Source of the DNA: Acetobacteraceae bacterium
Lineage (GTDB): Bacteria > Pseudomonadota > Alphaproteobacteria > Acetobacterales > Acetobacteraceae
Direction: 5' to 3'
Length of the DNA stretch: 19,059 nucleotides
Assembly: GCA_019689515.1 (NCBI GenBank)
Contig: JADGHI010000014.1
Coordinates: forward strand, 1 to 19,059
A model generated the notes under the pieces. That model was not told where the DNA came from, made no database searches, and saw only the letters and a program-made list of their open reading frames with translations. Each line of letters opens with the position of its first letter. The first letter of the stretch is position 1. A program made the position numbers and the translations under genes. Below are positions 8,476 through 16,828 of this stretch, piece by piece.

Positions 8476-8537
8476 CGGGGAAGGATCGTCGTCGCGTGCC
8501 TTCGGTTGGCGGATCGGACGTCTGGGAGGAGAAGAAC

Positions 8538-9782
8538 ATGAAGAATCGTCGATCGGTCCTGCTGTCTGCGGCCGCCCTCGCCGGCACTGCCGCCGTCGCG
8601 GGCCGCCGGACGGCCCGCGCGCAGCAAGAGGAGGTCCGGGTGGGCGTGCTGTCGCCGATGACCGGGCCGGCCGCGCGCTTCGGAGCAATCCAGCAGAGCA
8701 CGCTCACCCTTGCCGCGGAGGACGTGAACGGCGCGGGCGGCATCCGCTCGCTCGGCGGCGCGCGGATCCGGCTGATCTTCGGCGACACCCGCGGCGAGGC
8801 CGACATGGGCGTCACCGAGACCGAGCGGCTGATCACCCGCGAGCGCGTCCACGCACTGATCGGCGCCTTCCAGAGCGGCGTCGGCCTGCCCTCCTCGGCG
8901 GTCGCCGAACGCTACGAGATCCCGTGGCTGAACTTCGGTACCGTGGACCGCATCACCCAGCGCGGCTTCCGCTACGTCTTCCGTCCGCACGCCAACGACA
9001 CGCTGAAGGCGCGGGCACTGGTCGAGGGCGTGATGGCCCTCGCCCGCCAGCGAGGCGGATTGCGCAGCGGCGTGATCCTCTCGGAGAACACCGAGTGGGG
9101 GAAGTCCGTCGCCGATAAGCAGAAGATCTTCCTCGAACAGGCCGGCGTCGAGATCAAGCTCGTCGAACACTACCCCTACGCGGCACCCGATCTCACCTCG
9201 ATGGTCGTCAAGGCGCGCGCCCTGCGGCCCGACCTGGTGGTCGCCAACTCCTACCTCGGCGACGCGCTGCTGATCACCCGGCTGATGGGCGAATACCGGT
9301 TCCGCCCGACCGTCTACGCGGCCGGCGGCGGCGGCCACCTGCAGCCGGATTTCGTCCGCGGCGCCGGCGCCCTGGCCGAGGGCGTGATCTGCGCGACGAT
9401 CTGGGACCCGGCGGTCGGGCGCAACATCCCCTGGATCAAGGAGGTGAACGACCGGCACGTCGCGCGCAACGGTGTGCCCATAACGGAGGACGCGGCCTGC
9501 TACTACCAGTGCTTCCAGGTTCTGGTGGATGCGCTGGAGCGAGCGCGCCAAGTGGATCCGAAGAAGATCCGCGACGCCATCGCCGCGACCGACATCACCG
9601 ATCCGAACCATCGCGCGATGTTCGTCCCGTGCACGAGGCTGACCTTCGACGAGACCGGGCAGAACCCGACGGCCACCGCGATGGCGGTGCAGGTCCAGCA
9701 GGGACGGCTGCGGCTGGTCTATCCCCCGGGGGTCGCCGAGCCCGACGTGACGCCGATCTGGCCCTACCGCGGCGCCGCATGA
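8538..9782 (+). CDS. Liv-type ABC transporter periplasmic substrate-binding protein
   Basis: This 414-residue protein is the type 1 periplasmic binding protein of a HAAT (branched-chain amino acid/amide) transporter. The first 28 residues form a signal peptide with twin arginines (NRRSVLLSAAA) and an ARA-Q cleavage site, so export may be by Tat or Sec. The mature part begins EEVRVGVLSPMTGPAARFG and contains AEDVNGAGGI, NFGTVDRITQRGFRYVFRP and VILSENTEWGKSVA, all standard for LivJ-like proteins. The start at 8538 is set by GGAGG at 8525-8529. An in-frame start at 8472 would add a tail ahead of the signal peptide and is rejected. Members of this family bind leucine, amides, urea or aromatic compounds, so the ligand is unknown. 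The hyuAB genes just upstream hint at a cyclic amide or its product. Confidence 0.92.
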   Translation: MKNRRSVLLSAAALAGTAAVAGRRTARAQQEEVRVGVLSPMTGPAARFGAIQQSTLTLAAEDVNGAGGIRSLGGARIRLIFGDTRGEADMGVTETERLITRERVHALIGAFQSGVGLPSSAVAERYEIPWLNFGTVDRITQRGFRYVFRPHANDTLKARALVEGVMALARQRGGLRSGVILSENTEWGKSVADKQKIFLEQAGVEIKLVEHYPYAAPDLTSMVVKARALRPDLVVANSYLGDALLITRLMGEYRFRPTVYAAGGGGHLQPDFVRGAGALAEGVICATIWDPAVGRNIPWIKEVNDRHVARNGVPITEDAACYYQCFQVLVDALERARQVDPKKIRDAIAATDITDPNHRAMFVPCTRLTFDETGQNPTATAMAVQVQQGRLRLVYPPGVAEPDVTPIWPYRGAA

Positions 9783-9819
9783 CCTCCGACCGGAGCAACG
9801 GGTTGGGCCGGCCGCACGC

Positions 9820-10701
9820 ATGACCGAGCTCGTGATCCAGGGCGCGCTGAGCGGCCTGCTGATCGGCGGCATCTACGGGTTGATCGCGCTCGGCCTCAAC
9901 CTCGTCTTCGGCACGATGCGGGTGGTGAATTTCGCCCAGGGCACGCTGCTGATGGTGGGGATGTTCATGGCCTACTGGCTGTTCGTCCTGACCGGCCTGC
10001 ACCCCTACCTGTCGCCGCTCGTCACCGTGCCCGCGCTGTTCGCGCTCGGCTATGCCCTCCAGTACTTCCTGGTCACGCCGCTGCTGGCGCGCGAGAGGGC
10101 CCGCGAGCCGATGAGCGTGCTGCTGATGACGCTCGGCCTCGCTCTCGTGCTCGAGAACCTGGCCCTGATGCTGTTCCGTGGCGACTACAAGACGGTCCAG
10201 GTGCGCGAGACCAGCGCCGTCTGGATCCTGGGCGACTACATCGTAAGCGTAGGGCGATTCTGGAGCTTCGTCGCCATGCTCGGCACGGTGACGGCGCTCT
10301 GGCTCTTCCTCAGCCGCACCGACCTCGGCCGGGCGATCCGCGCGGTCGGGCAGGACCGCCAGGTGGCACGCCTGCTCGGCATGAACGATCGGGTGATCTA
10401 CAATTACGCCTTCGGCATCTCGACGGCGGTGATGGGCATTGCGGCCGCGGCCCTGGTGCCCTTCTACTACACCCATCCCGCCGTCGGGACCTCGTTCCTG
10501 CTGAAGGCTTTCGTCATCGTCGTGCTCGGCGGGCTCGGCAGCATGCCGGGCGCGGCCCTGGGCGGGCTCGCCGTCGGCCTCATCGAGGGTGTGATCGGCA
10601 TATGGACGGAGGCTGCGGTGGCGCAGATCCTGCTCTTCGCCGTCTTCATCGCCATGCTGTTCTTCCGGCCGGCCGGCCTGCTCGGCCTCGAGCGGAAATA
10701 G
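9820..10701 (+). CDS. livH: Liv-type ABC transporter permease (LivH-like)
   Basis: This 293-residue integral membrane protein is one of the two inner-membrane permeases of the HAAT transporter. It opens with MTELVIQGALSGLLIGGIYG and GLNLVFGTMRVVNFAQG, the LivH signature, and ends with VVLGGLGSMPGAALGGL, the cytoplasmic loop that contacts the ATPase, followed by a last hydrophobic segment. About eight membrane segments can be seen. No strong ribosome binding site lies within 15 bases of the ATG. The nearest candidate, CGGAG, is about 25 bases upstream, so translation may depend on coupling to the upstream gene 37 bases away. It is followed after 13 bases by the fused livM-livG. Confidence 0.92.
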   Translation: MTELVIQGALSGLLIGGIYGLIALGLNLVFGTMRVVNFAQGTLLMVGMFMAYWLFVLTGLHPYLSPLVTVPALFALGYALQYFLVTPLLARERAREPMSVLLMTLGLALVLENLALMLFRGDYKTVQVRETSAVWILGDYIVSVGRFWSFVAMLGTVTALWLFLSRTDLGRAIRAVGQDRQVARLLGMNDRVIYNYAFGISTAVMGIAAAALVPFYYTHPAVGTSFLLKAFVIVVLGGLGSMPGAALGGLAVGLIEGVIGIWTEAAVAQILLFAVFIAMLFFRPAGLLGLERK

Positions 10702-10714
10702 GGGCGCGCGGGGG

Positions 10715-12553
10715 GTGCGACCGGAGGAACGACGCATCGCCCTTGCCCTCGGCCTGGTCGCCGCGGTGCTCGTCGCGCTCGTCCCGGCGGCCGCCCAGGC
10801 GCTGCTCGACGACCACGCCTACTGGATCCAGGTGCACGTCTGGATCCTGTTCTTCGCGATGTGCGCCACGGCCTGGAACATCATCGGCGGCTTCGCCGGC
10901 CAGTACTCCTTCGGCCACGCCGCGTTCCTCGGCCTCGGCGCGTACACCTCGACGCTGCTCTACCTCAACCTCGGCGTCTCGCCCTGGATCGGCATGCTCG
11001 CCGGTGGCACGGTGGCGGCGCTTGCCGGCGCGGTGATCTCCTATCCCTGCTTCCGCCTGCGCGGGGCGTTCTTCGCGCTCGCGACCATCGCATTCGCCGA
11101 GATGCTGCGGGTCGGGGGCGAGCTGACCGACAGCGTCTTCGGCATCCAGATCAACGGCGCGCGCGGGCTGGTGATCCCGCCGGTGGGCAACAGCGCCTGG
11201 GCCTTCCAGTTCACCGACAAGGCGTCCTACGCCTACATCGCCTACGCGCTGCTCCTGCTGACTCTGGCGATCGCCTACGCCGTCAAGCGCTCGCGGCTCG
11301 GCTACTATCTCGCTGCGATCGGCGACGACGAGGACGCGGTGAAGAGCCTCGGCGTCGACACCGCGAGGGTGAAGCTCGCAGCGCTGCTGATCTCCGCCTT
11401 CCTCACGGCCGTCGCCGGCACCTTCTACGCGCAGATGGTGCTGTTCATCACGCCGACGCGCACGGTGAGCCTCGACCTCTCCGTGCAGATGGTGATCATG
11501 GCGGTGCTCGGCGGGCTCGGCACCGTGTTCGGGCCGCTGCTTGGCGCGGTCATCCTCGTGCCGGTGGCCGAGCTGACGCGTGCAGCGCTCGGCGGCAGCA
11601 CGATTCAGGGCGCACACCTGATCGTCTATGGCGTGATCCTTATGCTGGTCGTACGGTTCACGCCAGGCGGCATCGAGGGCCAGGTCCGGCGGGCGTGCCG
11701 CAGGCTGGTCGCATGGATCGCTGATCTCCTGCACGGCCCCGCCGCCGCCCGAGCGGCGGTCGTGAACGCGCCCGTGATCCAGCTGCCGGAGGGCAGCGGC
11801 CTGGGCTTGCGTGCCGCGGCGGGCGAAGCGGTGCCGCTCTCGGTGGAGAACGTCACGATGCGCTTCGGCGGCGCGGTCGGCGCGAAGGACGTCACCATCG
11901 AGGTCGGGCCGGGCGAGGTGGTCGGGCTGATCGGGCCAAACGGCTCGGGCAAGACCACCGTCTTCAATCTCATCACCGGCTTCCTGACCCCGCAGACCGG
12001 CCGCATCCTCTTCGGTGGCCGCCCGATCGCGGGCCTGCCGCCGCACCGCATCAACCGCCTCGGCATCGCGCGCACCTTCCAGATCGTACGGCCCTTCACC
12101 AGCCTGACAGCGGCCGAAAACGTCATGGTCGCGGCGCTCCCGCGCTGCGCGACGCTCGCCGCCGCGCGCGCCGAGGCCGAGCGCTGCCTCGCCTTCGTCG
12201 GGCTCTCGCACCGCCTCGACACCGTCGCGGACGGCCTCAGCACCGGGGAGCGCAAGCGGCTGGAGCTGGCGCGCGCGCTCGCCACACGGCCGCGCCTCCT
12301 GCTGATGGACGAGGTTATGGGTGGGCTCGACCAGCGCAGCCTGCCCGGCATGATCGAGCTCGTCCGCAGGATCCGCCGCGAGGGCATTTCGCTGCTCGTG
12401 ATCGAGCACAATCTCCGCGTCATCACCATGGTGACCGACCGGCTGGTGATGCTGCACCTTGGCGAGAAGATCCGGGACGGGTCACCGCTTGCGGTGGTCT
12501 CCGACCCCCAGGTGGTTGACATCTACGTGGGAGGGACGGCTGCTCTCCGTTGA
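10715..12553 (+). CDS. Fused Liv permease and ATPase (LivM-LivG)
   Basis: One 612-residue protein joins the second permease to the first ATPase of the transporter. Residues 1 to about 340 are LivM-like, with several hydrophobic segments, the signature around residues 49-83 (WNIIGGFAGQYSFGHAAFLG) and the loop VLGGLGTVFGPLLGA. A linker of about 30 residues follows, then the LivG-like ATPase from about 373 to the end, with Walker A GPNGSGKT (407-414), signature LSTGERKRLELARALA and Walker B LLLMDEVMGGLD. The usual DEPxAGL after Walker B is replaced by DEVMGGLD, but the catalytic glutamate is kept. The start is GTG 10715 with only a weak upstream AGGGG. The protein's last 14 bases overlap livF. 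Such fusions occur in alphaproteobacteria. A frameshift artefact is unlikely because the linker is continuous. Confidence 0.9.
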   Translation: MRPEERRIALALGLVAAVLVALVPAAAQALLDDHAYWIQVHVWILFFAMCATAWNIIGGFAGQYSFGHAAFLGLGAYTSTLLYLNLGVSPWIGMLAGGTVAALAGAVISYPCFRLRGAFFALATIAFAEMLRVGGELTDSVFGIQINGARGLVIPPVGNSAWAFQFTDKASYAYIAYALLLLTLAIAYAVKRSRLGYYLAAIGDDEDAVKSLGVDTARVKLAALLISAFLTAVAGTFYAQMVLFITPTRTVSLDLSVQMVIMAVLGGLGTVFGPLLGAVILVPVAELTRAALGGSTIQGAHLIVYGVILMLVVRFTPGGIEGQVRRACRRLVAWIADLLHGPAAARAAVVNAPVIQLPEGSGLGLRAAAGEAVPLSVENVTMRFGGAVGAKDVTIEVGPGEVVGLIGPNGSGKTTVFNLITGFLTPQTGRILFGGRPIAGLPPHRINRLGIARTFQIVRPFTSLTAAENVMVAALPRCATLAAARAEAERCLAFVGLSHRLDTVADGLSTGERKRLELARALATRPRLLLMDEVMGGLDQRSLPGMIELVRRIRREGISLLVIEHNLRVITMVTDRLVMLHLGEKIRDGSPLAVVSDPQVVDIYVGGTAALR

Positions 12554-13256
12554 AAACCTCACCGTCCGCTACGGCGGTTATCTGGCCCTCAGCGAGGTCT
12601 CGCTCGAGGTCCGCGAGGGCGAGATCGTCTGCGTGATGGGCGCCAACGGCTCGGGCAAGAGCACCCTGTTGAACGCGATCTCGGGCCTGGTGGAGAGCGA
12701 GGGCGAGGTCCGCTTCGAGGGCCGCCGCTCCCTGCAGGGCGTCCCGACGCATGAGCGCCTCTCCCTCGGCCTTGCCCACGTGCTCGAGCGCCGGCGCCTG
12801 TTCCCCTACATGACGGTGCTCGAGAATCTCCTCCTCGGCGCCTACCTCCCCCCGTTGCGGAGCGAGCGCGCACGTGCGCTCGAACGGGTGGAGGCGCTCT
12901 TCCCCGTGCTGCGCGAGCGCCGACACCAGCTCGCCCACAGCCTCTCCGGTGGCGAGCAGCAGCAGGTGGCGATCGCCCGCGCGCTGATGGGCCGCCCGCG
13001 TTTCCTCATGCTCGACGAGCCGTTCCTCGGCCTTTCGCCGCGGATGGTGCTGGAGATCTCGGAGGTCATCCGGACAATCAACCGGGACGGCGGCGTGACG
13101 GTGCTGTTCAACGAGCAGAGCGTGCAGCATTCGCTCGGCCTGTCCGACCGTGGCTACATCCTGGAGAGCGGGCGCCTGGCGCTGTCCGGCACCAGCGGCG
13201 AGCTGCTGGCCGACCCGCGGCTGCACCGGATCTACATGGGCCTCGACGCAGCCTGA
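12540..13256 (+). CDS. livF: Liv-type ABC transporter ATPase (LivF-like)
   Basis: This is the second ATPase of the HAAT transporter, 238 residues from the start chosen here. It shows NLTVRYGGYLALSEVSLEVR, Walker A GANGSGKST with K40, LERRRLFPYMTVLENLLLGA (Q-loop region), signature LSGGEQQQVAIARALMGRP and Walker B FLMLDEPFLGLSP. The start is not obvious: no ATG or GTG lies near the beginning of homology. CTG 12540 is placed where LivF proteins normally begin and has GGGAGGGA just upstream. TTG 12516 or 12459 are the alternatives and would add 8 or 27 residues unlike the family. It overlaps the end of livM-livG by 14 bases in another frame, implying translational coupling. It is the last gene of the operon, and no hairpin with a T-run follows. 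Confidence 0.88.
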   Translation: MLSVENLTVRYGGYLALSEVSLEVREGEIVCVMGANGSGKSTLLNAISGLVESEGEVRFEGRRSLQGVPTHERLSLGLAHVLERRRLFPYMTVLENLLLGAYLPPLRSERARALERVEALFPVLRERRHQLAHSLSGGEQQQVAIARALMGRPRFLMLDEPFLGLSPRMVLEISEVIRTINRDGGVTVLFNEQSVQHSLGLSDRGYILESGRLALSGTSGELLADPRLHRIYMGLDAA

Positions 13257-13699
13257 ACGGGTCTGCGAGATCGGCTATGCGGCCCGCTCTGCCAAAGCCA
13301 GGCGTCGCCACGCCGACGCCCCGGGTCGGAGCCCCCCTCCCGCCGAGCTGGCCACCACCGTCGGGCGCACGCGCTGCCTGGACGGGCGCGCACAAGGCGG
13401 GCGGTTGCATCTTCCGCACATGAGTCTGGATCGCGTCATCCAGTTCCCGATTGACGACCATGCCGACGAACGCATCGAGCCGGAAGCTGGCTCCGCGCCC
13501 GTCGCCACGTTCTTCACGCCGAATCTTGGGCCCGCAAGGGTCGAAGCCCGCGAGCCGCCGAGCACCCCTGCGCAGGTGCTCACACCAAGGCTCGGGCCTG
13601 CGATTGCAGACGCACGCCGCGAGGAGCCGTTCCATGCCCGGGGAGCCCCCGAGCACGTACGCCTCAACGGGCCGCGGCCCGCGTCGCCCGCTCCTCGCC
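13257..13699. other. Intergenic region without recognisable gene
   Basis: This 443-base stretch separates the convergent ends of livF and the PHA synthase. Open frames exist on both strands, but none matches a family I know or has a ribosome binding site. The only clear structure is a palindrome near its right end (13668-13681). It may be decayed DNA. Confidence 0.5.
13668..13681 (-). terminator. GC-rich palindrome after the PHA synthase stop
   Basis: CGGGCCGCGGCCCG is a perfect 14-base palindrome lying 19 bases beyond the minus-strand stop of the PHA synthase gene. It could form a stem between the convergent genes. No T-run follows, so intrinsic termination is doubtful. Confidence 0.25.
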
Positions 13700-15727
13700 T
13701 TACCTCTCAAGCACGTATGTCCCCGGCGCCTCCGCGATGGGCGGATGCGCGGCGCTGCCCATCGCCGGCGGCTTGCCTCTCCTGCCCGACCGCGCCGCGA
13801 GCCAAGCCGTCCAGTCCGTCCACCAACTCCCGTCGTGGCGCGTCGCGCCCCGGCGCCACGCCTCGGCGGTGGCGGGCGGCGGATCGGCCTCGTTCGTCCA
13901 GTAGGCGCCCTTGCCGCCTGGCGGGTTGATGATGCCGGCAATATGGCCGGACGAGGCGAGCACATAGCGCACCTTGCCGCCGAGCAGCCGCGTGATGCGC
14001 CAGGCGGCGTCCCAGGGTACGATGTGGTCCTTCTCCGCGCCGACCGCGTAGGCGTCGAGCGCGATGCGGCCGAGGTCGATCGGCTCGCCCTTCAGCACGA
14101 TCTTGCCTGGCACGATCAGGTTGTTCTCGGCGTAGGTGTTGCGCAGGTACCAGGAATGCGCGGCGCGGGCCATGCGCGTGCCGTCGCTGTTCCAGTAGAG
14201 CAGGTCGAAGGCCGGTGGCCGTTCGCCCATCAGGTAGTTGTTGACGACGCTCGCCCAGATCAGGTCGTTCGCGCGCAGCAGGCTGAACATATCCGACATC
14301 GCGCGGCTGTCGAGGTAGCCGCGCTCCATCATCCGCCGCTCGATCAGGTCGAGCGCCGGCTCGCCGAGGAACACCGCCGTGTCGCCGACGCGCGAGAAGT
14401 CCTGCAGCGAGACCATGAAGGTCGCCGCGTTGAACCGGCCGTCGCCCTTGGCCGCCAGCCAGGCGAGGGTCATCGCGAGCAGCGTGCCGCCGATGCAGTA
14501 GCCCATCACGTTGACCGTCGGGCTGCCGGTGATCTCGCGCGCCACCTCGCTCGCCTCGAGCGGGCCGAGGTCCATGTAGTCCTCGAAGGTGGTGCCCTCC
14601 ATGGCGGCATCGGGATTGCGCCAGGAGACCATGAACACGGTGAAGCCCTGCGCCACCAGGTGCCGCACCATGCTGTTCCTCGGTTGCAGGTCGAGGATGT
14701 AGAACTTGTTGATCCAGGGCGGGACGATCAGCAGCGGCGTCCGGTGCACCGCCTCCGCGTCGCCGGGCGCGTACTGGATCAGCTCGATCAGGCGATTGCG
14801 GTGGACCACCTTTCCCGGCGAGAGGGCGAGGTTGCGGCCCGGCGCGAAGGCGGTCTCGTCCACCATGCTGAGCCGCCCGGCCTTCAGGTCTGCGAGGAGG
14901 TTGCGCGCGCCCTGGGCGAGGCTCGCGCCGCCCGTCTCGAAGGCACGGCGCAGCGCCACCGGGTTGGAGGCGAGGAACAGCGTCGGGCTCACGGCGTCGA
15001 CGAACTGGCGCAGGTGGAAGTCGAGCCGCCGCCGGTCCGCCTCGTCCAGGTCGTCCGCCAGCGCCGCGCCTTGCCGCAGGAGCCAGTCGGAAGCGATCAG
15101 GTAGGCGTCCCTGAGCGTCCGATAGGCCGGGTTCGTATGCCATTCCGGCGCGGCGAAGCGCTTGTCCGATGATCCCGGCACCGCCGATGCCGCGGCCTCC
15201 GCTGCGCCGTCGGCGCCGTTTCCGAGCCATTGCCGCCTGGCATCGGACCAGGCCTCCATCGCCGCACGCCACACGCGCGCGTTCAGCTCGGCGGCCGAGG
15301 CCAGGGCGGAGGTGGGCCGGCCGAGGAGCGAATGCAGCCAGACAGCGCGCAATGCCCACGCGACCTCCGCCCAGTCGACCGGCACCACGTCGCGCAGCGG
15401 GTTCGCATTCCACAGCTCGTCGAACGACCGCATAAGCGGGTCTTTCGCCAGCGCCCAGCTCAGCCGGTCCACCCTGGCGGCGGGCGCGTCACCGCCGAGG
15501 CAATTGGGCGTTGCCAGCTCCCAGGGCTCAGCGGGTTCGGCCCTGCCCGGGGCGTCGACGGCGGCCGCCTCCGGCCGGGAGGCCCCAGAGACCAGCGTCG
15601 CATCAGTGCCCGACGGACCAGTGCCGGTGCCGCCAAGTTGGTTCCTGGCGCCGCCGTGCGCCCGGTCCATGCTCGGTCGCTCCGCGCGTCGCCACCGATG
15701 GTGCTCGCCACTGCGTCGGTTGGCCAC
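13700..15727 (-). CDS. phaC: Class I poly(3-hydroxyalkanoate) synthase
   Basis: This 675-residue enzyme polymerises (R)-3-hydroxyacyl-CoA into storage polyester on the granule surface. The lipase-like box is GYCIGG with nucleophile C411. The other catalytic residues are D567 (in GAEKDHIVPW) and H595 (in SSGHIAG). The spacings are close to those of the Cupriavidus enzyme (C319, D480, H508), with 28 residues between Asp and His in both. PLLIVPPWINKFYILDL and the long N-terminal helical domain are typical of class I. The first 80 or so residues are extra, low in complexity and not conserved. The start is GTG 15727, preceded by GGAGG seven bases upstream, which settles it over the internal ATG at 15670. 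No phaA, phaB, phasin or phaR is adjacent. Function is well supported. Confidence 0.95.
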   Translation of the reverse strand: MANRRSGEHHRWRRAERPSMDRAHGGARNQLGGTGTGPSGTDATLVSGASRPEAAAVDAPGRAEPAEPWELATPNCLGGDAPAARVDRLSWALAKDPLMRSFDELWNANPLRDVVPVDWAEVAWALRAVWLHSLLGRPTSALASAAELNARVWRAAMEAWSDARRQWLGNGADGAAEAAASAVPGSSDKRFAAPEWHTNPAYRTLRDAYLIASDWLLRQGAALADDLDEADRRRLDFHLRQFVDAVSPTLFLASNPVALRRAFETGGASLAQGARNLLADLKAGRLSMVDETAFAPGRNLALSPGKVVHRNRLIELIQYAPGDAEAVHRTPLLIVPPWINKFYILDLQPRNSMVRHLVAQGFTVFMVSWRNPDAAMEGTTFEDYMDLGPLEASEVAREITGSPTVNVMGYCIGGTLLAMTLAWLAAKGDGRFNAATFMVSLQDFSRVGDTAVFLGEPALDLIERRMMERGYLDSRAMSDMFSLLRANDLIWASVVNNYLMGERPPAFDLLYWNSDGTRMARAAHSWYLRNTYAENNLIVPGKIVLKGEPIDLGRIALDAYAVGAEKDHIVPWDAAWRITRLLGGKVRYVLASSGHIAGIINPPGGKGAYWTNEADPPPATAEAWRRGATRHDGSWWTDWTAWLAARSGRRGKPPAMGSAAHPPIAEAPGTYVLER

Positions 15728-15960
15728 AGCGTTTCCTCCGCTTTCGTAGGCGCTCCTGCCGGCGTTCCCGCGCTCGATCCGGCGTCGTGGCCCCGGCCGA
15801 ACGCGGCGCTTCCGCCGGTCGCCGAGCCCGCGCCACGCCGTCGTAGTTGCCGCAACGCCCCAGGGTCGGCTCGGTTAGCGGAGCGCATCAACGCTTGGGG
15901 TGCCCGCGCCTGCCCGAGGCCTGCCGCGGCTGGCGCCGCAGCGCCCTTTCGGCGCCGCTT

Positions 15961-15982
15961 TGCATCGGCCGCTCCCGATGCA
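15961..15982. repeat. Hairpin upstream of the PHA synthase
   Basis: TGCATCGG (15961-15968) and CCGATGCA (15975-15982) form a perfect eight-base stem with a six-base loop. It lies about 235 bases upstream of the phaC start, in a stretch (15728-16099) that shows no gene I recognise. A regulatory role is possible but not shown. Confidence 0.4.
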
Positions 15983-16099
15983 GCGGCGAGAGGAATCAGG
16001 ACCGAATCGTCCCTGGGCACGGCTCATCGGCGGATCGTGACAGAGGGAGGTACTCGCAACTCGCCTGAGCCCTCACCCGCATGCCGGTCTGGAGCTCCC

Positions 16100-16645
16100 A
16101 AGGCATGACTCTCTGTGGCGCTCGCCACGTGGGCGGCCACACGTCCGCGGAGATCGACCGGCGCAGGATCCCGGACATCGCGCCCACGCTTTCCCAGTCT
16201 TCGCAACGATCGGCGGCCCGCTCGACCACGGCGACGCCCTCCGGACCCAGCGCCTCGCCGGCCAGTTCGCGGAACTTGCCCCGCAGCTCCGCCTCCGCGA
16301 ACGGCCGATGGAAGTCGCCCTGTGGCTCTCGACCTCCTCGGTGTCCGCGCGGCTGTCCTTGAGCGTGACCGTCACCCGCGCCGGCCGCTTCGCCGGGGCG
16401 ACGGCGCTCATCGCCGGGTCCTCGGTCACGTGCACGCGGTGGCGCAGCGCGGCGGTCGCCGGATCGTGGACCGCCGAATCGTCGAGCGCCGCGTGGCCCG
16501 CGCCGCCCCGCACCACCATCGCCGCGGCCGCGTGCGGCAGCGATTACTTCGACGCGAAGTGGTTCGGCGGGTCCGGGTTGCGCATGACCGATGCGACGCG
16601 GTAGGTCGCAACCTCGATCCGGTCGATCTCTTCGGGCCGATGGGT
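16100..16645 (-). pseudogene. MmgE/PrpD-family protein remnant (C-terminal half)
   Basis: The minus strand encodes the C-terminal part of an MmgE/PrpD protein (2-methylcitrate dehydratase/cis-aconitate decarboxylase type). From its upstream end it reads THRPEEIDRIEVATYRVASV, then NPDPPNHFASK followed by an in-frame TAA at 16546-16544, where the family has 'FSLPHA'. It continues SLPHAAAAMVVRGG, DPATAALRHRVHVTEDPAM and PARVTVTLKD. Near 16319 one base is missing. The other frame then gives GDFHRPFAEAELRGKFRELA and continues to WESVGAMSGIL. A nonsense change, a frameshift and loss of the N-terminal half show it is dead. The upstream end abuts the IS5-type fragment at about 16645. The left limit is approximate. 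Family assignment rests on several conserved segments in order. Confidence 0.75.
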
Positions 16646-16646
16646 C

Positions 16647-16791
16647 GTGGAGAGGATCTTCCTTCGCTCGGCTCGGGCGGTCGCAGCGATTGGTCCGCGA
16701 CTACGAACGCCTGCCCGAGACCGCCGAAATCATGATCTACAGCGCGACGACCCGCCTCATGCTGAGGCGGACGGCGCGTGCGGCGGCCTGA
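16647..16791 (+). pseudogene. IS5-type transposase C-terminal fragment
   Basis: VERIF (16647-16661) followed, after a one-base shift, by FARLGRSQRLVRDYERLPET and IYSATTRLMLRRTARAA matches the C-terminus of IS5-family transposases ('VER.FAWLGR.RRL.KDYERLPE.SE....A..RLMLRRL'), including the last catalytic glutamate in VER. The stop is at 16789-16791. Everything before the VER motif is lost and the fragment joins directly to the MmgE/PrpD remnant. An inverted repeat at 16752-16770 (CCGCCTCA...TGAGGCGG) lies within the RLMLRR codons. Confidence 0.75.
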
Positions 16792-16828
16792 AACCATACA
16801 CTCCGGCGGCTCTGCACACGGTTACCTC

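Noticed and set aside
6856..12457. Long minus-strand open frames opposite hyuA, the binding protein, livH and livM-livG
   Set aside because: Each lies entirely opposite a well-identified gene and has the His/Arg/Asp-rich composition of a GC-bias shadow.
2086..13665. The 12-base sequence CACGTACGCCTC occurring near 2086 and near 13654
   Set aside because: Only two copies with unrelated flanks, one inside a coding region; too short to claim an attachment site or repeat.
13451..15172. A 573-codon plus-strand frame opposite phaC
   Set aside because: It is antisense to phaC with no domain resemblance.
13707..15413. A 568-codon frame overlapping phaC on the same strand
   Set aside because: It is an offset frame of phaC with no family match; the phaC frame contains the complete catalytic triad.
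15460..16020. A 186-codon minus-strand frame starting upstream of phaC and overlapping it
   Set aside because: Low-complexity Ala/Arg/Gly/Pro composition, no ribosome binding site seen and it runs through the well-supported phaC start.
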